A stretch of 64,000 bases of DNA from Haloarculaceae archaeon H-GB1-1. Its GTDB lineage: Archaea > Halobacteriota > Halobacteria > Halobacteriales > Haloarculaceae. The stretch is from assembly GCA_029688825.1 (NCBI GenBank), contig JARUKX010000015.1, forward strand, positions 16,216-80,215, written 5' to 3'. A program made the translations under genes and the position numbers. This document shows positions 1 through 8,389 of the stretch, in pieces. How positions within the stretch are numbered: the first letter of the stretch is position 1; every line of letters starts with the position of its first letter. The notes beneath the pieces were generated by a model that saw only the letters and a program-made list of their open reading frames with translations, searched no databases and was not told where the DNA came from.

Positions 1-237
1 GGAGAATGTGCCAGTGGGGCTTTCATTGTCTGCACGGTGATCGAACACATACTTGAAATCGGTGTTATTGATGAACGTGAGCGTAACCTCGCCAGGGCCT
101 GAATCTCCTTGAATATCAGTGTAGGGTTGAGATTGGCTGGCGGCCGCGCTTGCAGGTACCGTCAGGAGGGCCCCCGTAGTCGCGCCTGCTCGCAGAACAT
201 TTCGCCTTGACATCTTGGGGTCGTTTTCCGTTGTCAT
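1..237 (-). CDS. Tat-exported protein, N-terminal part only
   Basis: The first 79 residues of a protein that runs off the left edge of the window. The start is the ATG whose complement is at 235-237. Residues 10-16 (SRRNVLR) form a twin-arginine motif followed by a hydrophobic run (AGATTGALLTVPASAAA), so this is a Tat-exported protein. The mature part seen so far (about 45 residues) contains a beta-strand-like segment, EVTLTFINNTDF, and no recognised domain. It is alone on its strand, with its own AT-rich promoter region immediately upstream. Function unknown. Confidence 0.8.
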   Translation of the reverse strand, partial: MTTENDPKMSRRNVLRAGATTGALLTVPASAAASQSQPYTDIQGDSGPGEVTLTFINNTDFKYVFDHRADNESPTGTFS

Positions 238-300
238 GAATGGACACACCCGATTGGTGTGACAGTAGTTGACATCTTAGTTATATATCGGTTATACATT
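238..300 (-). promoter_or_regulatory. promoter and operator-like inverted repeat of the left-edge gene
   Basis: Read on the minus strand, an ATATATAAC TATA-like box lies at about 291-283. A perfect inverted repeat, CACACC-n5-GGTGTG (245-261), follows between it and the start codon at 237. The repeat covers the expected transcription start, where a repressor would sit. The rest of 300-450 is AT-rich and carries no gene. Confidence 0.45.
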
Positions 301-454
301 TCTTTAGTATCGTTTTACTGATTCTCATGTATTGGAGTACGCCAGGCCCGTGGCGTAATTTGGAACGGCCAAGACTATGAAGAATCCCCCGTCCAATCAT
401 GTGGCCGATATGCGCTCTGTATTCAGCACGGCCTCAATAAACTATCAGCGACTG

Positions 455-470
455 AGGTTTCAACAGAGCC
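455..470. repeat. insertion-sequence-like end, copy 1
   Basis: AGGTTTCAACAGAGCC. Fifteen bases (456-470) are the exact reverse complement of 2574-2588. From memory, such GGCTCTGTTGAAA ends are typical of haloarchaeal IS5-type elements. The sequence to its left contains TGTATTCAGCA (418-428), which recurs at 3537-3547. No transposase is present. Confidence 0.5.
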
Positions 471-818
471 TAATACCTCTAACTGCTGTTTCCATCCCCG
501 AGGATGCGCCCTCGGGAGTCGTCCGTCGAAACCGCCAGTAGTCCTTGAGCCAGCCGCTCACGCGCCCAGCAAAGGGAGCCAAGAACGCGTAGACCGTTGT
601 AGTCACTATCACCTGGCTGAGCATACCGGGGGTGGTCGCGTAGAGCTGGTAGTTTGGTCCTGTGTCCGGATACTGATACACCGTCACCAACACGACCACA
701 CCCCCAGCACTATCACGGCGGAGAGATCACCGAGCGCGTTCTTCGCCGCAGAGAGACGTGACAGACTCGCCAGGAGTAGCGTTCGGTACCACGGTGACGT
801 AACCTCACTTGCGGGTAC
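460..818 (-). pseudogene. frameshifted small membrane protein remnant
   Basis: Two overlapping minus-strand reading frames look like one broken gene. The upstream frame (from about 818) reads VPASEVTSPWYRTLLLASL, then a hydrophobic run SAVIVLGV, and soon stops (WSCW*). The frame that opens at GTG 699 reads VVVLVTVYQYPDT, a second hydrophobic segment (SQVIVTTTVYAFLAPFAG), and then a basic tail. Joining them with a one-base shift near 700-712 gives a single continuous first transmembrane helix and a two-helix protein of about 120 residues. No ATG or GTG precedes the upstream frame before a TAA at 822-824, so the 5' end is also lost. The 3' end abuts the IS-like end at 455-470. An alternative is that only the 79-residue GTG-initiated ORF is expressed. 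Function unknown. Confidence 0.4.
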
Positions 819-1093
819 TTCTTAGAGACACCGACCACGAAGTTGCCGGGAGAAGAAAATAGTTGCCAGTTGTATCTAGTCAATCGACCGTACGTGTTGG
901 GTGCTCCGCACCAGTATTGCTCATAGTAACGCAGAATTGGGTGGGAATGGGGGGAGAGTGTGATTGAAGATTGTGCCAATTCGGCCAAGATGTTGAAAAA
1001 TGTCCAATACCTCACGCGAAATTTGTTCGATTGAATCAGCGTGTGTTCGAGGTACGTACCCCCTCGTTTCACCGTTCGATTCGGAGTAAACAG

Positions 1094-2308
1094 ATGCGAC
1101 AGAACCAATCGCTGCAAAACATCCCACGAACCAATCGTCGAGCATTCCTCGGGGCTCTCGGAGCAACCTTCGCTCTCGTCGGACTGACGGGGCGTTCCGG
1201 CGCCACGTCGGCCAACAGTACATCAGACAGTCCAGACGGCATCCCAGCAGAGGTCCCCAGCACCGTCGAGATAGACGTCGAGAACCTGACTGTCACGCTC
1301 CCGCTCTTTCGCGGCCGAGGGCCCGACAACGGGGAAGTCTACTACGTGCTCACGGAGTCCTCCCAAATTCAATCCGCCCACAGATTCGGCCTCAACTGGG
1401 CGCCGAAACTCAAGAACGCGCTCGGAACACCCGCAGTCCAGGAAGTGAAGACAGGTGGCTCCAGCCGGTTCAATCCACGGAGTTCCCAGCCGACCTTCGA
1501 GGGGACAGTCGATTTCGGACCGGAGCGAACCGTCGCACCGGGCCCGGACGGTTTCCCGCTCGACGCCGAGACCACCCAGGCAGGATCAGTCGGCGACGAG
1601 GCGTACAGTCCATTCGTTTCGCCACCAGACCAACGCGTCGTGTTCAATGCGCCCCACGTCGCGAACTCCACCGGCACACACGACAGCCTGATAGAAACCG
1701 ACATGGAGGCGATGACCGCCACCCTCCAACTCGTCGACGGGTTTTACGAGGATCGTCAGACCCTCTACATCAGCACCGACGCGTATCCAGCCGATGTGGC
1801 AGCCTTGGAGGGTGCGACCCACGTGCCGAACCTCAGCTCGGCACCCGCGGCAGGCGACCGCGACCTCGAAAGCTCCGCCCGCGAGCCGATCTTCCCAATC
1901 GTGAACGGACCGATGGGTGAGGACAATCCAGAGCGCCAGGGACTCCGGTCGGCAGTCGCGGGTGAGGGCGGCCCGCTCAACGTGACCCGCTCCGAGCAGG
2001 TGTGCCACGACCCCCGAGACCCGACCGAGTGCTCGCTGTTCTACAGTCCACTATGGGACGTCCACCCGGTCGTCTGGACCGAGACGGCGATTGAAGCGGG
2101 GAACCGTCGCCGGGTGGCGGATCACGAGGATATCATCGACCTGGTGCTGGAAGGAGAGCTCGTTAGCGCGGGCGACGGACCGACCAACACGCTCCTCGGA
2201 AATATTCGAGCAGCGAACGCGGCGGTAAACTGCCCGATCATCTCCGTTGCCGAAGAGGAAGACGGAGGCGAGATGGGCAACAGCGGCGACGAGGAGGCGA
2301 TAGAGTGA
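1094..2308 (+). CDS. Tat-exported conserved protein of unknown function
   Basis: A 404-residue protein when started at ATG 1094. An in-frame ATG at 971 would add 41 unlikely residues before the export signal. Residues 14-20 (TNRRAFL) plus the hydrophobic run GALGATFALVGL form a Tat signal. The mature protein is acidic and rich in beta-strand-like stretches (VEIDVENLTVTLPLFRGRG, GEVYYVLTESS). Near the C terminus is CHDPRDPTEC, a cysteine pair that could be a disulfide or a metal site, followed by a conserved-looking SPLWDVHPVVWT. The C-terminal 18 residues are a very acidic tail. I do not recognise a catalytic family. It lies between two IS-like ends, so it may belong to a mobile or accessory segment. 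Confidence 0.8.
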   Translation: MRQNQSLQNIPRTNRRAFLGALGATFALVGLTGRSGATSANSTSDSPDGIPAEVPSTVEIDVENLTVTLPLFRGRGPDNGEVYYVLTESSQIQSAHRFGLNWAPKLKNALGTPAVQEVKTGGSSRFNPRSSQPTFEGTVDFGPERTVAPGPDGFPLDAETTQAGSVGDEAYSPFVSPPDQRVVFNAPHVANSTGTHDSLIETDMEAMTATLQLVDGFYEDRQTLYISTDAYPADVAALEGATHVPNLSSAPAAGDRDLESSAREPIFPIVNGPMGEDNPERQGLRSAVAGEGGPLNVTRSEQVCHDPRDPTECSLFYSPLWDVHPVVWTETAIEAGNRRRVADHEDIIDLVLEGELVSAGDGPTNTLLGNIRAANAAVNCPIISVAEEEDGGEMGNSGDEEAIE

Positions 2309-2719
2309 CCGACGGCCACAGCATCGTCCGTCAACCACCGAGAAACTGACCTGGTCACATTTTCGTCTCCCCGCTTCCTTCCACGGGTGGTATCGACACG
2401 ATCGCCCTTTGCGCCGTCTATTTCTAACAGCACCTAGTTCAGTGAAATCGTGGAGGATACACAGCGCATATCGGTCACACCGAGAAGGTATATATACAGA
2501 AATATTCCATCGTGTATATGGTTAACACCTCAGGCGTGCCGACCGGTGGCCCCTGCTCTAATCAATGATTTTCGGCTCTGTTGAAACCCTCCGAGCTTGA
2601 TGGGAATTGCGTGCTGCATAGAGAGACTCGATTCAGTGCGATGGACGCGGTCAAATCAGAGCTGAACGTCTGAATCAGCCATCATGTGCGGGGGCGAGCC
2701 TAACTGGAATGGTGTTTTC
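2309..2719. other. intergenic stretch with an IS-like end
   Basis: A 411-base stretch without a convincing gene. It holds an AT-rich patch near 2488-2520 (GGTATATATACAG), which could be a promoter, and the IS-like end at 2574-2590. The reading frames after 2640 are short and have no recognisable product. Confidence 0.4.
2574..2590. repeat. insertion-sequence-like end, copy 2 (inverted)
   Basis: GGCTCTGTTGAAACCCT. It is the inverted copy of 455-470. The two copies face outwards, so they do not bound one element. They look like solo ends of two decayed elements, or the outer remains of a rearrangement that placed the 471-2573 segment here. Confidence 0.5.
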
Positions 2720-3016
2720 TCACCCGAGGTCAAGCGTGTCCAACGCGTTTCCGATCGTCGTCACGGGGACGACGTCGGCCTCGTGGTCTTGCAGGATCGG
2801 CGGCCCGAGAAGCGCGGTCAGGCTCTCGACGGTGTCCGCCTCGACCATCAGGAAAAACGTGTGCTCGTTCGGCGCGAGAGCGGCGCTCCGGACACTCACA
2901 CCAGACGATTCATTGGTATCTTCGATCCGCGCGACCAGCTCGCTCGGCTTTCCCTCGTGTTCGTCACGCGCCCAGCAGTTCTCGGGACTATGGGTTAAGC
3001 GGACGTGGAACAGCAT
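2720..3016 (-). CDS. small alpha/beta protein, DUF3303-like
   Basis: A 98-residue protein whose start codon follows the stop of the upstream cupin gene without a gap, so the pair is one transcription unit. The pattern (MLFHVRLTHSPENC at the N terminus, then FFLMVEADTVESLTALLGP and a short C-terminal strand) is that of a dimeric ferredoxin-like barrel. In such proteins a strand pair reports a value per residue of a small ligand, as in DUF3303 or YCII-like families. I assign the fold by pattern only. No catalytic residue can be named. The cupin partner suggests a shared small-molecule role. Confidence 0.65.
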   Translation of the reverse strand: MLFHVRLTHSPENCWARDEHEGKPSELVARIEDTNESSGVSVRSAALAPNEHTFFLMVEADTVESLTALLGPPILQDHEADVVPVTTIGNALDTLDLG

Positions 3017-3409
3017 CTACGCACTCTCCTCCATTTTGTTCCGCATGTGATCGATGACCTCTCCGTGTTCGTGTTGTGGACTGAACATTACAACCTCGGT
3101 GTCCTCGTCGGCCTGGACCGTATGCCCCGGCGGCCAGTAGTACATGTCGCCGCCCTCGTCTACTTCTTCACTGCCGTCGGTATATGTGACGGTTAGCTGG
3201 CCGCTGATCACGTATCCCCAGTGAGGCGACTGGCAGAGGTCGTTTTCCAGTCCTTCGAGGAGTCCTGTGATGTCTGTCCCCTTTTTGAGAGAGAAATATT
3301 CTGCGGCGAGGTCTTCATAGCCGGTTGCATCACCGAAGTCCGGTTGGTGGCGAGCGACGGCGGCTTGGCTATCGATTTCAGCGTGGATGTTCTCTTTAGC
3401 TACTCTCAT
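3017..3409 (-). CDS. cupin-domain protein
   Basis: A 130-residue single-domain cupin. The core is SPHWGYVISGQLTVTY, then DGGDMYYWPPGHTVQADEDTEVV: motif 1 with glycine and one histidine, and motif 2 with P-PGH. Only part of the usual metal ligand set (H-x-H, E, H) is present, so metal binding is uncertain. It has no signal peptide and is therefore cytoplasmic. It is the first gene of a two-gene unit with the 98-residue protein directly downstream. Cupins with this pattern act as small-molecule binding or isomerase domains; no substrate can be inferred. Confidence 0.8.
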   Translation of the reverse strand: MRVAKENIHAEIDSQAAVARHQPDFGDATGYEDLAAEYFSLKKGTDITGLLEGLENDLCQSPHWGYVISGQLTVTYTDGSEEVDEGGDMYYWPPGHTVQADEDTEVVMFSPQHEHGEVIDHMRNKMEESA

Positions 3410-3536
3410 TGATTTACGACCATCCTCGGCTAGACGACGTAACCATGTGAATTGGTAACATTTTGACGGCGAGGATCTGTTACGAGTAATCGAGTGAACC
3501 CCGACGTTTAGAAGAGAGTGCTATGTATACGTGCGC

Positions 3537-3547
3537 TGTATTCAGCA
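3537..3547. repeat. short repeat shared with the 418-428 IS-remnant region
   Basis: TGTATTCAGCA, preceded by TGCGC as at 411-428 (there TGCGCTC). It lies in the 288-base gene-free interval between the cupin gene and the TFS-like gene. It probably belongs to another decayed mobile element. I see nothing else in 3410-3697. Confidence 0.3.
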
Positions 3548-3697
3548 GTGGCTTCTCGATGGACACAGTATCTGTCAATACCGGGGCGACCGACACAGAG
3601 GATGAGTTCAGCAGGCCAGGTTCGCTTGGTTCGCGGTGGATCGACTGAGCCACCCGTTCGTTGAGCCTGGAATTGAGTGGTTTGGGCTACCGGGAAG

Positions 3698-4015
3698 TCA
3701 GGAGTCGCGCCACTTGTTGCCACACTCGACGCAGGTGAACAACCGAACCTCGTAGGAGCCGCCCGGCTTCGGCATCATCTCGTAGTAGGCCCGGTCGCTG
3801 TCGCAATCGTCCGCCGGACAGGGCTCTTGCATCGTCTCGGTAGAGTCCTGGGTCGCGTCGGCCACGTCGGGTGTTCCGTCGTCTCGCTGTCCATCCTGAA
3901 CCGCCATTGCCGCTTCCGCTTGCGAATCGCGCGGCTCCTCGTTCTCACAGGAGCGACACACCCACGTGTCCCCCTCCGTGTGCATCATCGAACCACACTC
4001 GTCACAGAATTGCAT
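3698..4015 (-). CDS. TFS-like zinc-ribbon protein, divergent paralog of transcription factor S
   Basis: A 105-residue protein started at the ATG giving MQFCDECGSMM, the usual start of archaeal transcription factor S. An in-frame ATG 25 codons upstream is unlikely. The N-terminal zinc ribbon is C4-x2-C7 with CRSC near residue 25. The C-terminal ribbon has CPADDC and CVECGNKW. In true TFS the C-terminal ribbon carries an acidic Asp-Glu pair at the tip of a hairpin, which reaches into RNA polymerase and stimulates RNA cleavage. Here that stretch reads PKPGGSYEVRLF, and the first Cys pair is spaced by four instead of two. The cleavage residues are therefore not conserved. It may bind polymerase without stimulating cleavage, as some archaeal TFS paralogs do, or have another zinc-ribbon role. 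Confidence 0.75.
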   Translation of the reverse strand: MQFCDECGSMMHTEGDTWVCRSCENEEPRDSQAEAAMAVQDGQRDDGTPDVADATQDSTETMQEPCPADDCDSDRAYYEMMPKPGGSYEVRLFTCVECGNKWRDS

Positions 4016-4232
4016 ATGGAGTAGGAACACACGATTGTCGGATATATCTGTTAACTTCCGATCCGTCGTGGATTGCTGGTAACTGCTCACGCTAACTCTT
4101 CGACCGATTTTCTTCGCCCGCTACGTGGGCAAATCGGCGTCAACACTCGAACCAAGCTTCCAGCACACCTGCTGAAACCCATCACAGTGTAGTCGTTTCC
4201 ACAAGCCCAGCCAGTCACGGTTGCGGTCAGGT

Positions 4233-5540
4233 TCAGCCGCTCGGCGGTTCGGCCACGACGCTCTCCGCATCGTCGGTCGCCTGCTGTAGCTCGTCGGCCA
4301 GAGTCGTCGCCGCCCGAACCCGGCCGGGGATGCCGGCGCGGGCTACGTAGTTCGTACAGAGGTCGATTCCGTCCGGCAGTTCGAGTCCGTCCAGCGCGTC
4401 CCAGCTGTGGTCGTACGCGGGCATGCCTGGTTCGAGGCGACTCACGCCGAGCGGCGTCGCCGCACAGCCGGTCACGGCCTCGAACTCCCGGCACGCGGTT
4501 TCGGCGATGCGGTCGTCGGCCCAGTTCAGGAGGTCGGGGTTCTTCGACCCGCCGAGGTAGCTCGTGTAGACGCCGTCGCGGTCGAGCAGGCTGGCGTTCC
4601 ACGTCGTTCCGAGCGTCGCCAGCGGCTCGTCGTGGGGGACCTGAAAGCCGCTGCCGTGGAGGTCGCCCTCCGAGTGCAGATGGACGACGGCGAGCCGATT
4701 GAACGTCAATTGTCCGATGCGCCGAGCAGCCTCCGGTGCGACGCCGGCGAGCAGACTCGCCGTCGCCTCGGCGGGCGTCGTCAGCACGACGCGGTCGACG
4801 CGGACGTCGCGGTCGGTGCTCTCCAGGCGGTACCCGTCCTCGGCCTCCCGAATCGCTCGCACGGGCTCGTCGAGGTGGACCGACTCCGCTTGCTCCTCGT
4901 ACAGCGCGTTCGGGAGCGTCTGGAGACCGTCGCGGAACGACCCGATAGCCGGCGGCTCTTTCCCACGAAGTTTCGCCCGGAGGACGTTCAACAGGACGCT
5001 GTCGGTCGGGCCGGACTTCGTCATCGCCTTCGCCGCGGAGTGCTGGACGGGCATCTCGTCGGGCTTCGACCCGTAGAGGCCGGCGTACAGCGGTCCGAGG
5101 AAGTTCTCGGCAACCTCCGGACCGAACGACCGCGAGAAGAACTCTGCGACGGTCTCGTCGTCGCGCGGTGGCTCCGCCAGTGGTTCCCCGAGCGCACGGA
5201 GCTTGCCGCGCCAGGAGAACAGCGACGTCGTCAGCGCGCTCCGGATGGATAGCGGTGCGCGCCGTAGCTCTCCGTCGCGGTAGACGTACAGCGGCGGGTC
5301 CGCCGCCTCGATCAGTTCTCCCTCGAGCCCCAGCGACGAGACGACGTCCGAGACGGCGGGCGTCAGCCGCGTCCGTTGCGGACCGCGTTCCAGAATGCGC
5401 CCGTCCGCGTCGTGGCGACTCCGAATCACGCCGCCGGGCTCGCCCGCCGCTTCGAACGTCACTGTCTCGACGCCCGCGTTCCGGAGTCGATAGCCGAGCG
5501 TCAGTCCACTGAGTCCCGCGCCGACGATGCCGACTCTCAT
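4233..5540 (-). CDS. hemG: protoporphyrinogen oxidase (HemG/HemY-type FAD protein)
   Basis: A 435-residue flavoprotein. The N terminus MRVGIVGAGLSGLTLGYRL is a dinucleotide-binding GxGxxG fold, followed by the amine-oxidase family acidic strand end (VTFEAAGEPGGVIRS). Family blocks FLGPLYAGLYGSKPDEMP, PAIGSFRDGLQTLPNAL and a C-terminal GIDLCTNYVARAGIPGRV match oxygen-type protoporphyrinogen oxidases, which oxidise protoporphyrinogen IX to protoporphyrin IX in heme synthesis. Related FAD amine oxidases or desaturases cannot be excluded by eye. It follows the molybdenum-type transporter operon after about 106 bases. Heme supply fits the nearby nitrate respiration genes with their cytochrome b and heme-b subunits. 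Confidence 0.85.
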   Translation of the reverse strand: MRVGIVGAGLSGLTLGYRLRNAGVETVTFEAAGEPGGVIRSRHDADGRILERGPQRTRLTPAVSDVVSSLGLEGELIEAADPPLYVYRDGELRRAPLSIRSALTTSLFSWRGKLRALGEPLAEPPRDDETVAEFFSRSFGPEVAENFLGPLYAGLYGSKPDEMPVQHSAAKAMTKSGPTDSVLLNVLRAKLRGKEPPAIGSFRDGLQTLPNALYEEQAESVHLDEPVRAIREAEDGYRLESTDRDVRVDRVVLTTPAEATASLLAGVAPEAARRIGQLTFNRLAVVHLHSEGDLHGSGFQVPHDEPLATLGTTWNASLLDRDGVYTSYLGGSKNPDLLNWADDRIAETACREFEAVTGCAATPLGVSRLEPGMPAYDHSWDALDGLELPDGIDLCTNYVARAGIPGRVRAATTLADELQQATDDAESVVAEPPSG

Positions 5541-5646
5541 TGCTCGTCTCCCCCTTCGTCCCCGACGGCACTGGGTCTCGCTCCGAACGTGTTCGGCCGC
5601 GGTCCCGTCACTCCGAGCGGGTTCCCGTGATCAGCCCACGGCCCCG

Positions 5647-6711
5647 TCATTCCGAACGCACCCCCGCGTCGTCGACGACGTGTATGGCGCGCTTCTTCAG
5701 CGAGACGCGGACGCGGTCGCGGTCGTCGAGCGACAGCCGCTCGTACACCGGCGTCGGCAGTCGTATCTCTATCGGGTCGGCGACGGCGTCGGGCTGGAAC
5801 TCGACCACGTAGTCGTCGCCCTGGTACACCCTGCGTCGAATCCGGCCGCGAAGGACGTTGTCGCGCTCGTCGACGGGCCGGTCCTCCCGCAACAGCATCA
5901 CGTACTCCGGACGGATGCAGAACCAGACGGTGTCGGATTCGACGCCGTAGGCGGGTGCGTCGAGCACCGTGTCACCCCAGGCGAGGCAAAGCCCGTCGTC
6001 GTCTCGGTCGAGGACGTCGGCGGTGAACAGATTGACGCTGCCCGTGAACTCGGCGACGAACCTCGTGGCCGGCCGCTCGAATATCTCCTCGGCGGTGCCG
6101 GCCTGGCGGACGGTCCCGTCCCGCATCACCGCGATGCGGTCGCCCATCGTCGTCGCCTGGCGCTGGTCGTGGGTGACGTAGACGACGGGGATGTCCAGTT
6201 GGGAGAGGAAGTCCCGTAGCTCGAACCGGAGTCGCCGTTTGATGGGCGCGTCGAGGTTCGCGAGCGGTTCGTCCAGCAAGAGCGCGTCAGGTCGCGCCGC
6301 GAGGGCTCGCGCGAGGGCGACACGTTGGCGCTCCCCGCCAGAGAGCGTGCCGACGGTCCGGTCCATGAGGTCGGCCACCGCCAGCGTCTCGGTGAGTTCG
6401 TCGACGACCGCCGCGGAGTCGGCGGCGTAGGTGACGTTCTCGCGAACGGTCATGTGCGGGAAGAGCGCGCCGTCCTGGAAGACGTACGCCGTGCCCCTGT
6501 CCTCCGGCGGGAGGCCAGTGAGGTCGGTCCCGTTCAGGTGAACCGTCCCGGCATCGGCGTCGAGGATGCCGGCGACGAGCGACAGCAACGTCGTCTTGCC
6601 ACAACCGGACGGCCCGAGGACGGAGAGGATCTCCTCGTCGACGGTGAGGTCGATCGGCCCGAGCGTGAACGCGTCGTTCGCGGCCTTCAGGCCCGAGATT
6701 TCGAGCGTCAT
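5647..6711 (-). CDS. ABC transporter ATPase, tungstate/molybdate type
   Basis: A 354-residue ATPase that powers oxyanion import. Walker A is GPSGCGKTT (residues 33-41), the signature is LSGGERQ (123-129), and Walker B is LLLDEP (144-149), followed by the switch histidine in YVTHDQ. The C-terminal 110 residues form an extra regulatory beta domain (CIRPEYVMLL, then RRVYQGDDYVVEF), as in ModC, WtpC and CysA-like TOBE regions. The start codon overlaps the permease stop by four bases (ATGA). With the permease and the binding protein it forms a complete importer. The substrate (molybdate, tungstate or possibly sulfate) is inferred from the binding protein and the molybdoenzyme setting. Confidence 0.88.
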   Translation of the reverse strand: MTLEISGLKAANDAFTLGPIDLTVDEEILSVLGPSGCGKTTLLSLVAGILDADAGTVHLNGTDLTGLPPEDRGTAYVFQDGALFPHMTVRENVTYAADSAAVVDELTETLAVADLMDRTVGTLSGGERQRVALARALAARPDALLLDEPLANLDAPIKRRLRFELRDFLSQLDIPVVYVTHDQRQATTMGDRIAVMRDGTVRQAGTAEEIFERPATRFVAEFTGSVNLFTADVLDRDDDGLCLAWGDTVLDAPAYGVESDTVWFCIRPEYVMLLREDRPVDERDNVLRGRIRRRVYQGDDYVVEFQPDAVADPIEIRLPTPVYERLSLDDRDRVRVSLKKRAIHVVDDAGVRSE

Positions 6712-7517
6712 TCGGACTCACCCCGCCACGGGTTCCGACCGAGCGCGTTGATGACCAGCAGCGAGACGACGGCGACGCCGACGAGGACGACCGCGACGGG
6801 GAACGCCGCGTCCAGCCCGTCGGTGAGGAACGACTGCCAGATCTGGACGGGCAGCGTCCGCGGGTAGTACGCCAGCATCAGCGTCGCCCCGAACTCGCCC
6901 ATCGCGCGGGCGAAGGTGAGCGTCAGGCCGGCGACGATACCCGGCTTCGCCAGCGGCAATGTCACCTTCCGGAAGGTCGTCTCGCCGTCCTTGCCGAGCG
7001 ACCGGGAGGCGTACTCCAGCCGTCGGTCGACGCTCTCGAAGGCGGCCTTCGCCGTGACGACGAAAAAGGGCGAGGCGACGAAGGTCTGGGCCAGGACGAT
7101 GCCGACGAGCGAGCGCGTGACCTCGACCGACAGGAGCCCACCCAGTCCGGCCGGGCCGAACACCTGGAGGAGCAACATCCCGCTCACGATGGGCGGGAAG
7201 ACGAGTGGGAGGAGCACGAGCGTGAGGATGGCGTTCTTCCCGCCGAAGTTCGTCCGGGCGAGCCAGTACGCCAGCGGCAGCCCGAACGTCGCCGAGAGGA
7301 GCGTGCTCGCCGTCGCAGTCACGAGGGAGTTCCGTGTAGCGGCGATGACGTAGCCGTCGCCGAGTCGCTCGACGACCGCGCCGGGCGACTGTGAGAGCAG
7401 CAGCGACGCGAGCGGGACGAGGTAGTACAGGAGCAACAGCGCTCCCAGTGTCAGGCCGACGCGGTACCAGTCGGTCCGGCTCTCGAACGTCTCAGTCGTT
7501 GAATCTGTCTGGAACAT
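6708..7517 (-). CDS. ABC transporter permease, tungstate/molybdate type
   Basis: A 269-residue integral membrane permease with about six hydrophobic segments and the BPD_transp_1 EAA loop (EYASRSLGKDGETTFRKVTL, then LPLAKPGI) that contacts the ATPase. The start is taken at the ATG giving MFQTDSTTET, which overlaps the end of the binding-protein gene by 26 bases. A further ATG nine codons upstream is possible. Motifs such as PLVFPPIVSGMLLL and RAMGEFGATLMLA are typical of ModB/WtpB permeases. It is the middle gene of the operon binding protein, permease, ATPase. Confidence 0.88.
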   Translation of the reverse strand: MFQTDSTTETFESRTDWYRVGLTLGALLLLYYLVPLASLLLSQSPGAVVERLGDGYVIAATRNSLVTATASTLLSATFGLPLAYWLARTNFGGKNAILTLVLLPLVFPPIVSGMLLLQVFGPAGLGGLLSVEVTRSLVGIVLAQTFVASPFFVVTAKAAFESVDRRLEYASRSLGKDGETTFRKVTLPLAKPGIVAGLTLTFARAMGEFGATLMLAYYPRTLPVQIWQSFLTDGLDAAFPVAVVLVGVAVVSLLVINALGRNPWRGESE

Positions 7518-8388
7518 CGCCTTCGTAGGTCGGGTGTGCGTCACGGACCGCGAACCCGTACGGTTCGAGGTAGTCGGTCGCCGATTCCACCAGCGTCTCG
7601 AAGACGCTCGCTGCCCGCTCGCCGTCGCTGCGGAGCGTCGCGCCGTACTGGATTGGCGCGCCCGTGACGGTCGTCCCGTCGGGCAGTTCGACAGAGGCGG
7701 ATGCGTAGTGGTCCGCCAGAGCCGGATCGCTCAGGTCGAGCGCCGTCGGAAGGTCGACGAACGGGTAGTCCCGCTCGACGGCCATGTTCCGATAGACGAA
7801 CGCCGCGTCCAGGCCGCCGGTCTCGAACTGCGCGAGCAGTTGCGTCTCGGGATAGATCTGCTCCGGCGAGACGACGCGCTCGCGGAGGTTCGCCACGTCG
7901 TAGTGGTCGCTCGCTAGCGAGAGCGCGAACAACGAGCGGTACCCGAGCGGGTCGAGATTCGGGTCCGTTCGCCCCAGCGCGAACGCCGACTCGAGCAATG
8001 GCTCGTACCACCGCTCGGCATCGGCGACGCGAGCGCCGCGGTCGGAGTCCGGATCGTACGCCAGCACGACGGCGTTGCTCGCGAACGTCGCGTGCCACGG
8101 CGTCGAGAGTATCGAACTGAACAGGTCTGTGTCTGCGAGTGCGAGAACGTCGGGGTCGCGCTGCTGCTCTGCGACCATCTGCGCGGCCTTTCGGGAGCCG
8201 TGGGACTCGACGGTGAGCTCCGGCGGGGCCGCGTCCGCAAGGCCCTGGGTGAACGATTTGTGCAGACTCCCCGCCGAGAGGACCCGTACCGGCTGCTCGG
8301 TCCCACTGCCGAGACAGCCGGCGAGTCCGGTCGCTGCGAGTCCCCCTACGCCTCGCAGGACCGTCCGTCTGGACACCCCCCGGTTCAT
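7492..8388 (-). CDS. substrate-binding lipoprotein, tungstate/molybdate (WtpA/ModA-like)
   Basis: A 298-residue exported lipoprotein. The signal has a twin arginine (SRRTVLR, residues 5-11) and a lipobox ending LAGC. The mature part begins VRVLSAGSLHKSF, the typical ligand-binding first strand and loop of ModA/WtpA proteins. It continues with ESHGSRKAAQ, a second anion-contact loop, and the block GRTDPNLDPLGYRSLFAL, which matches the conserved GRxxPxxxPxGYR block of WtpA proteins. It would capture the oxyanion at the outer face of the membrane. It starts two bases after the upstream molybdopterin-binding gene and overlaps the permease gene, which indicates one operon. Confidence 0.87.
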   Translation of the reverse strand: MNRGVSRRTVLRGVGGLAATGLAGCLGSGTEQPVRVLSAGSLHKSFTQGLADAAPPELTVESHGSRKAAQMVAEQQRDPDVLALADTDLFSSILSTPWHATFASNAVVLAYDPDSDRGARVADAERWYEPLLESAFALGRTDPNLDPLGYRSLFALSLASDHYDVANLRERVVSPEQIYPETQLLAQFETGGLDAAFVYRNMAVERDYPFVDLPTALDLSDPALADHYASASVELPDGTTVTGAPIQYGATLRSDGERAASVFETLVESATDYLEPYGFAVRDAHPTYEGDVPDRFND

Positions 8389-8389
8389 C

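Noticed and set aside
4087..5571. 494-residue minus-strand frame
   Set aside because: It is an Arg-rich shadow of the protoporphyrinogen oxidase gene in another frame, with no domain.
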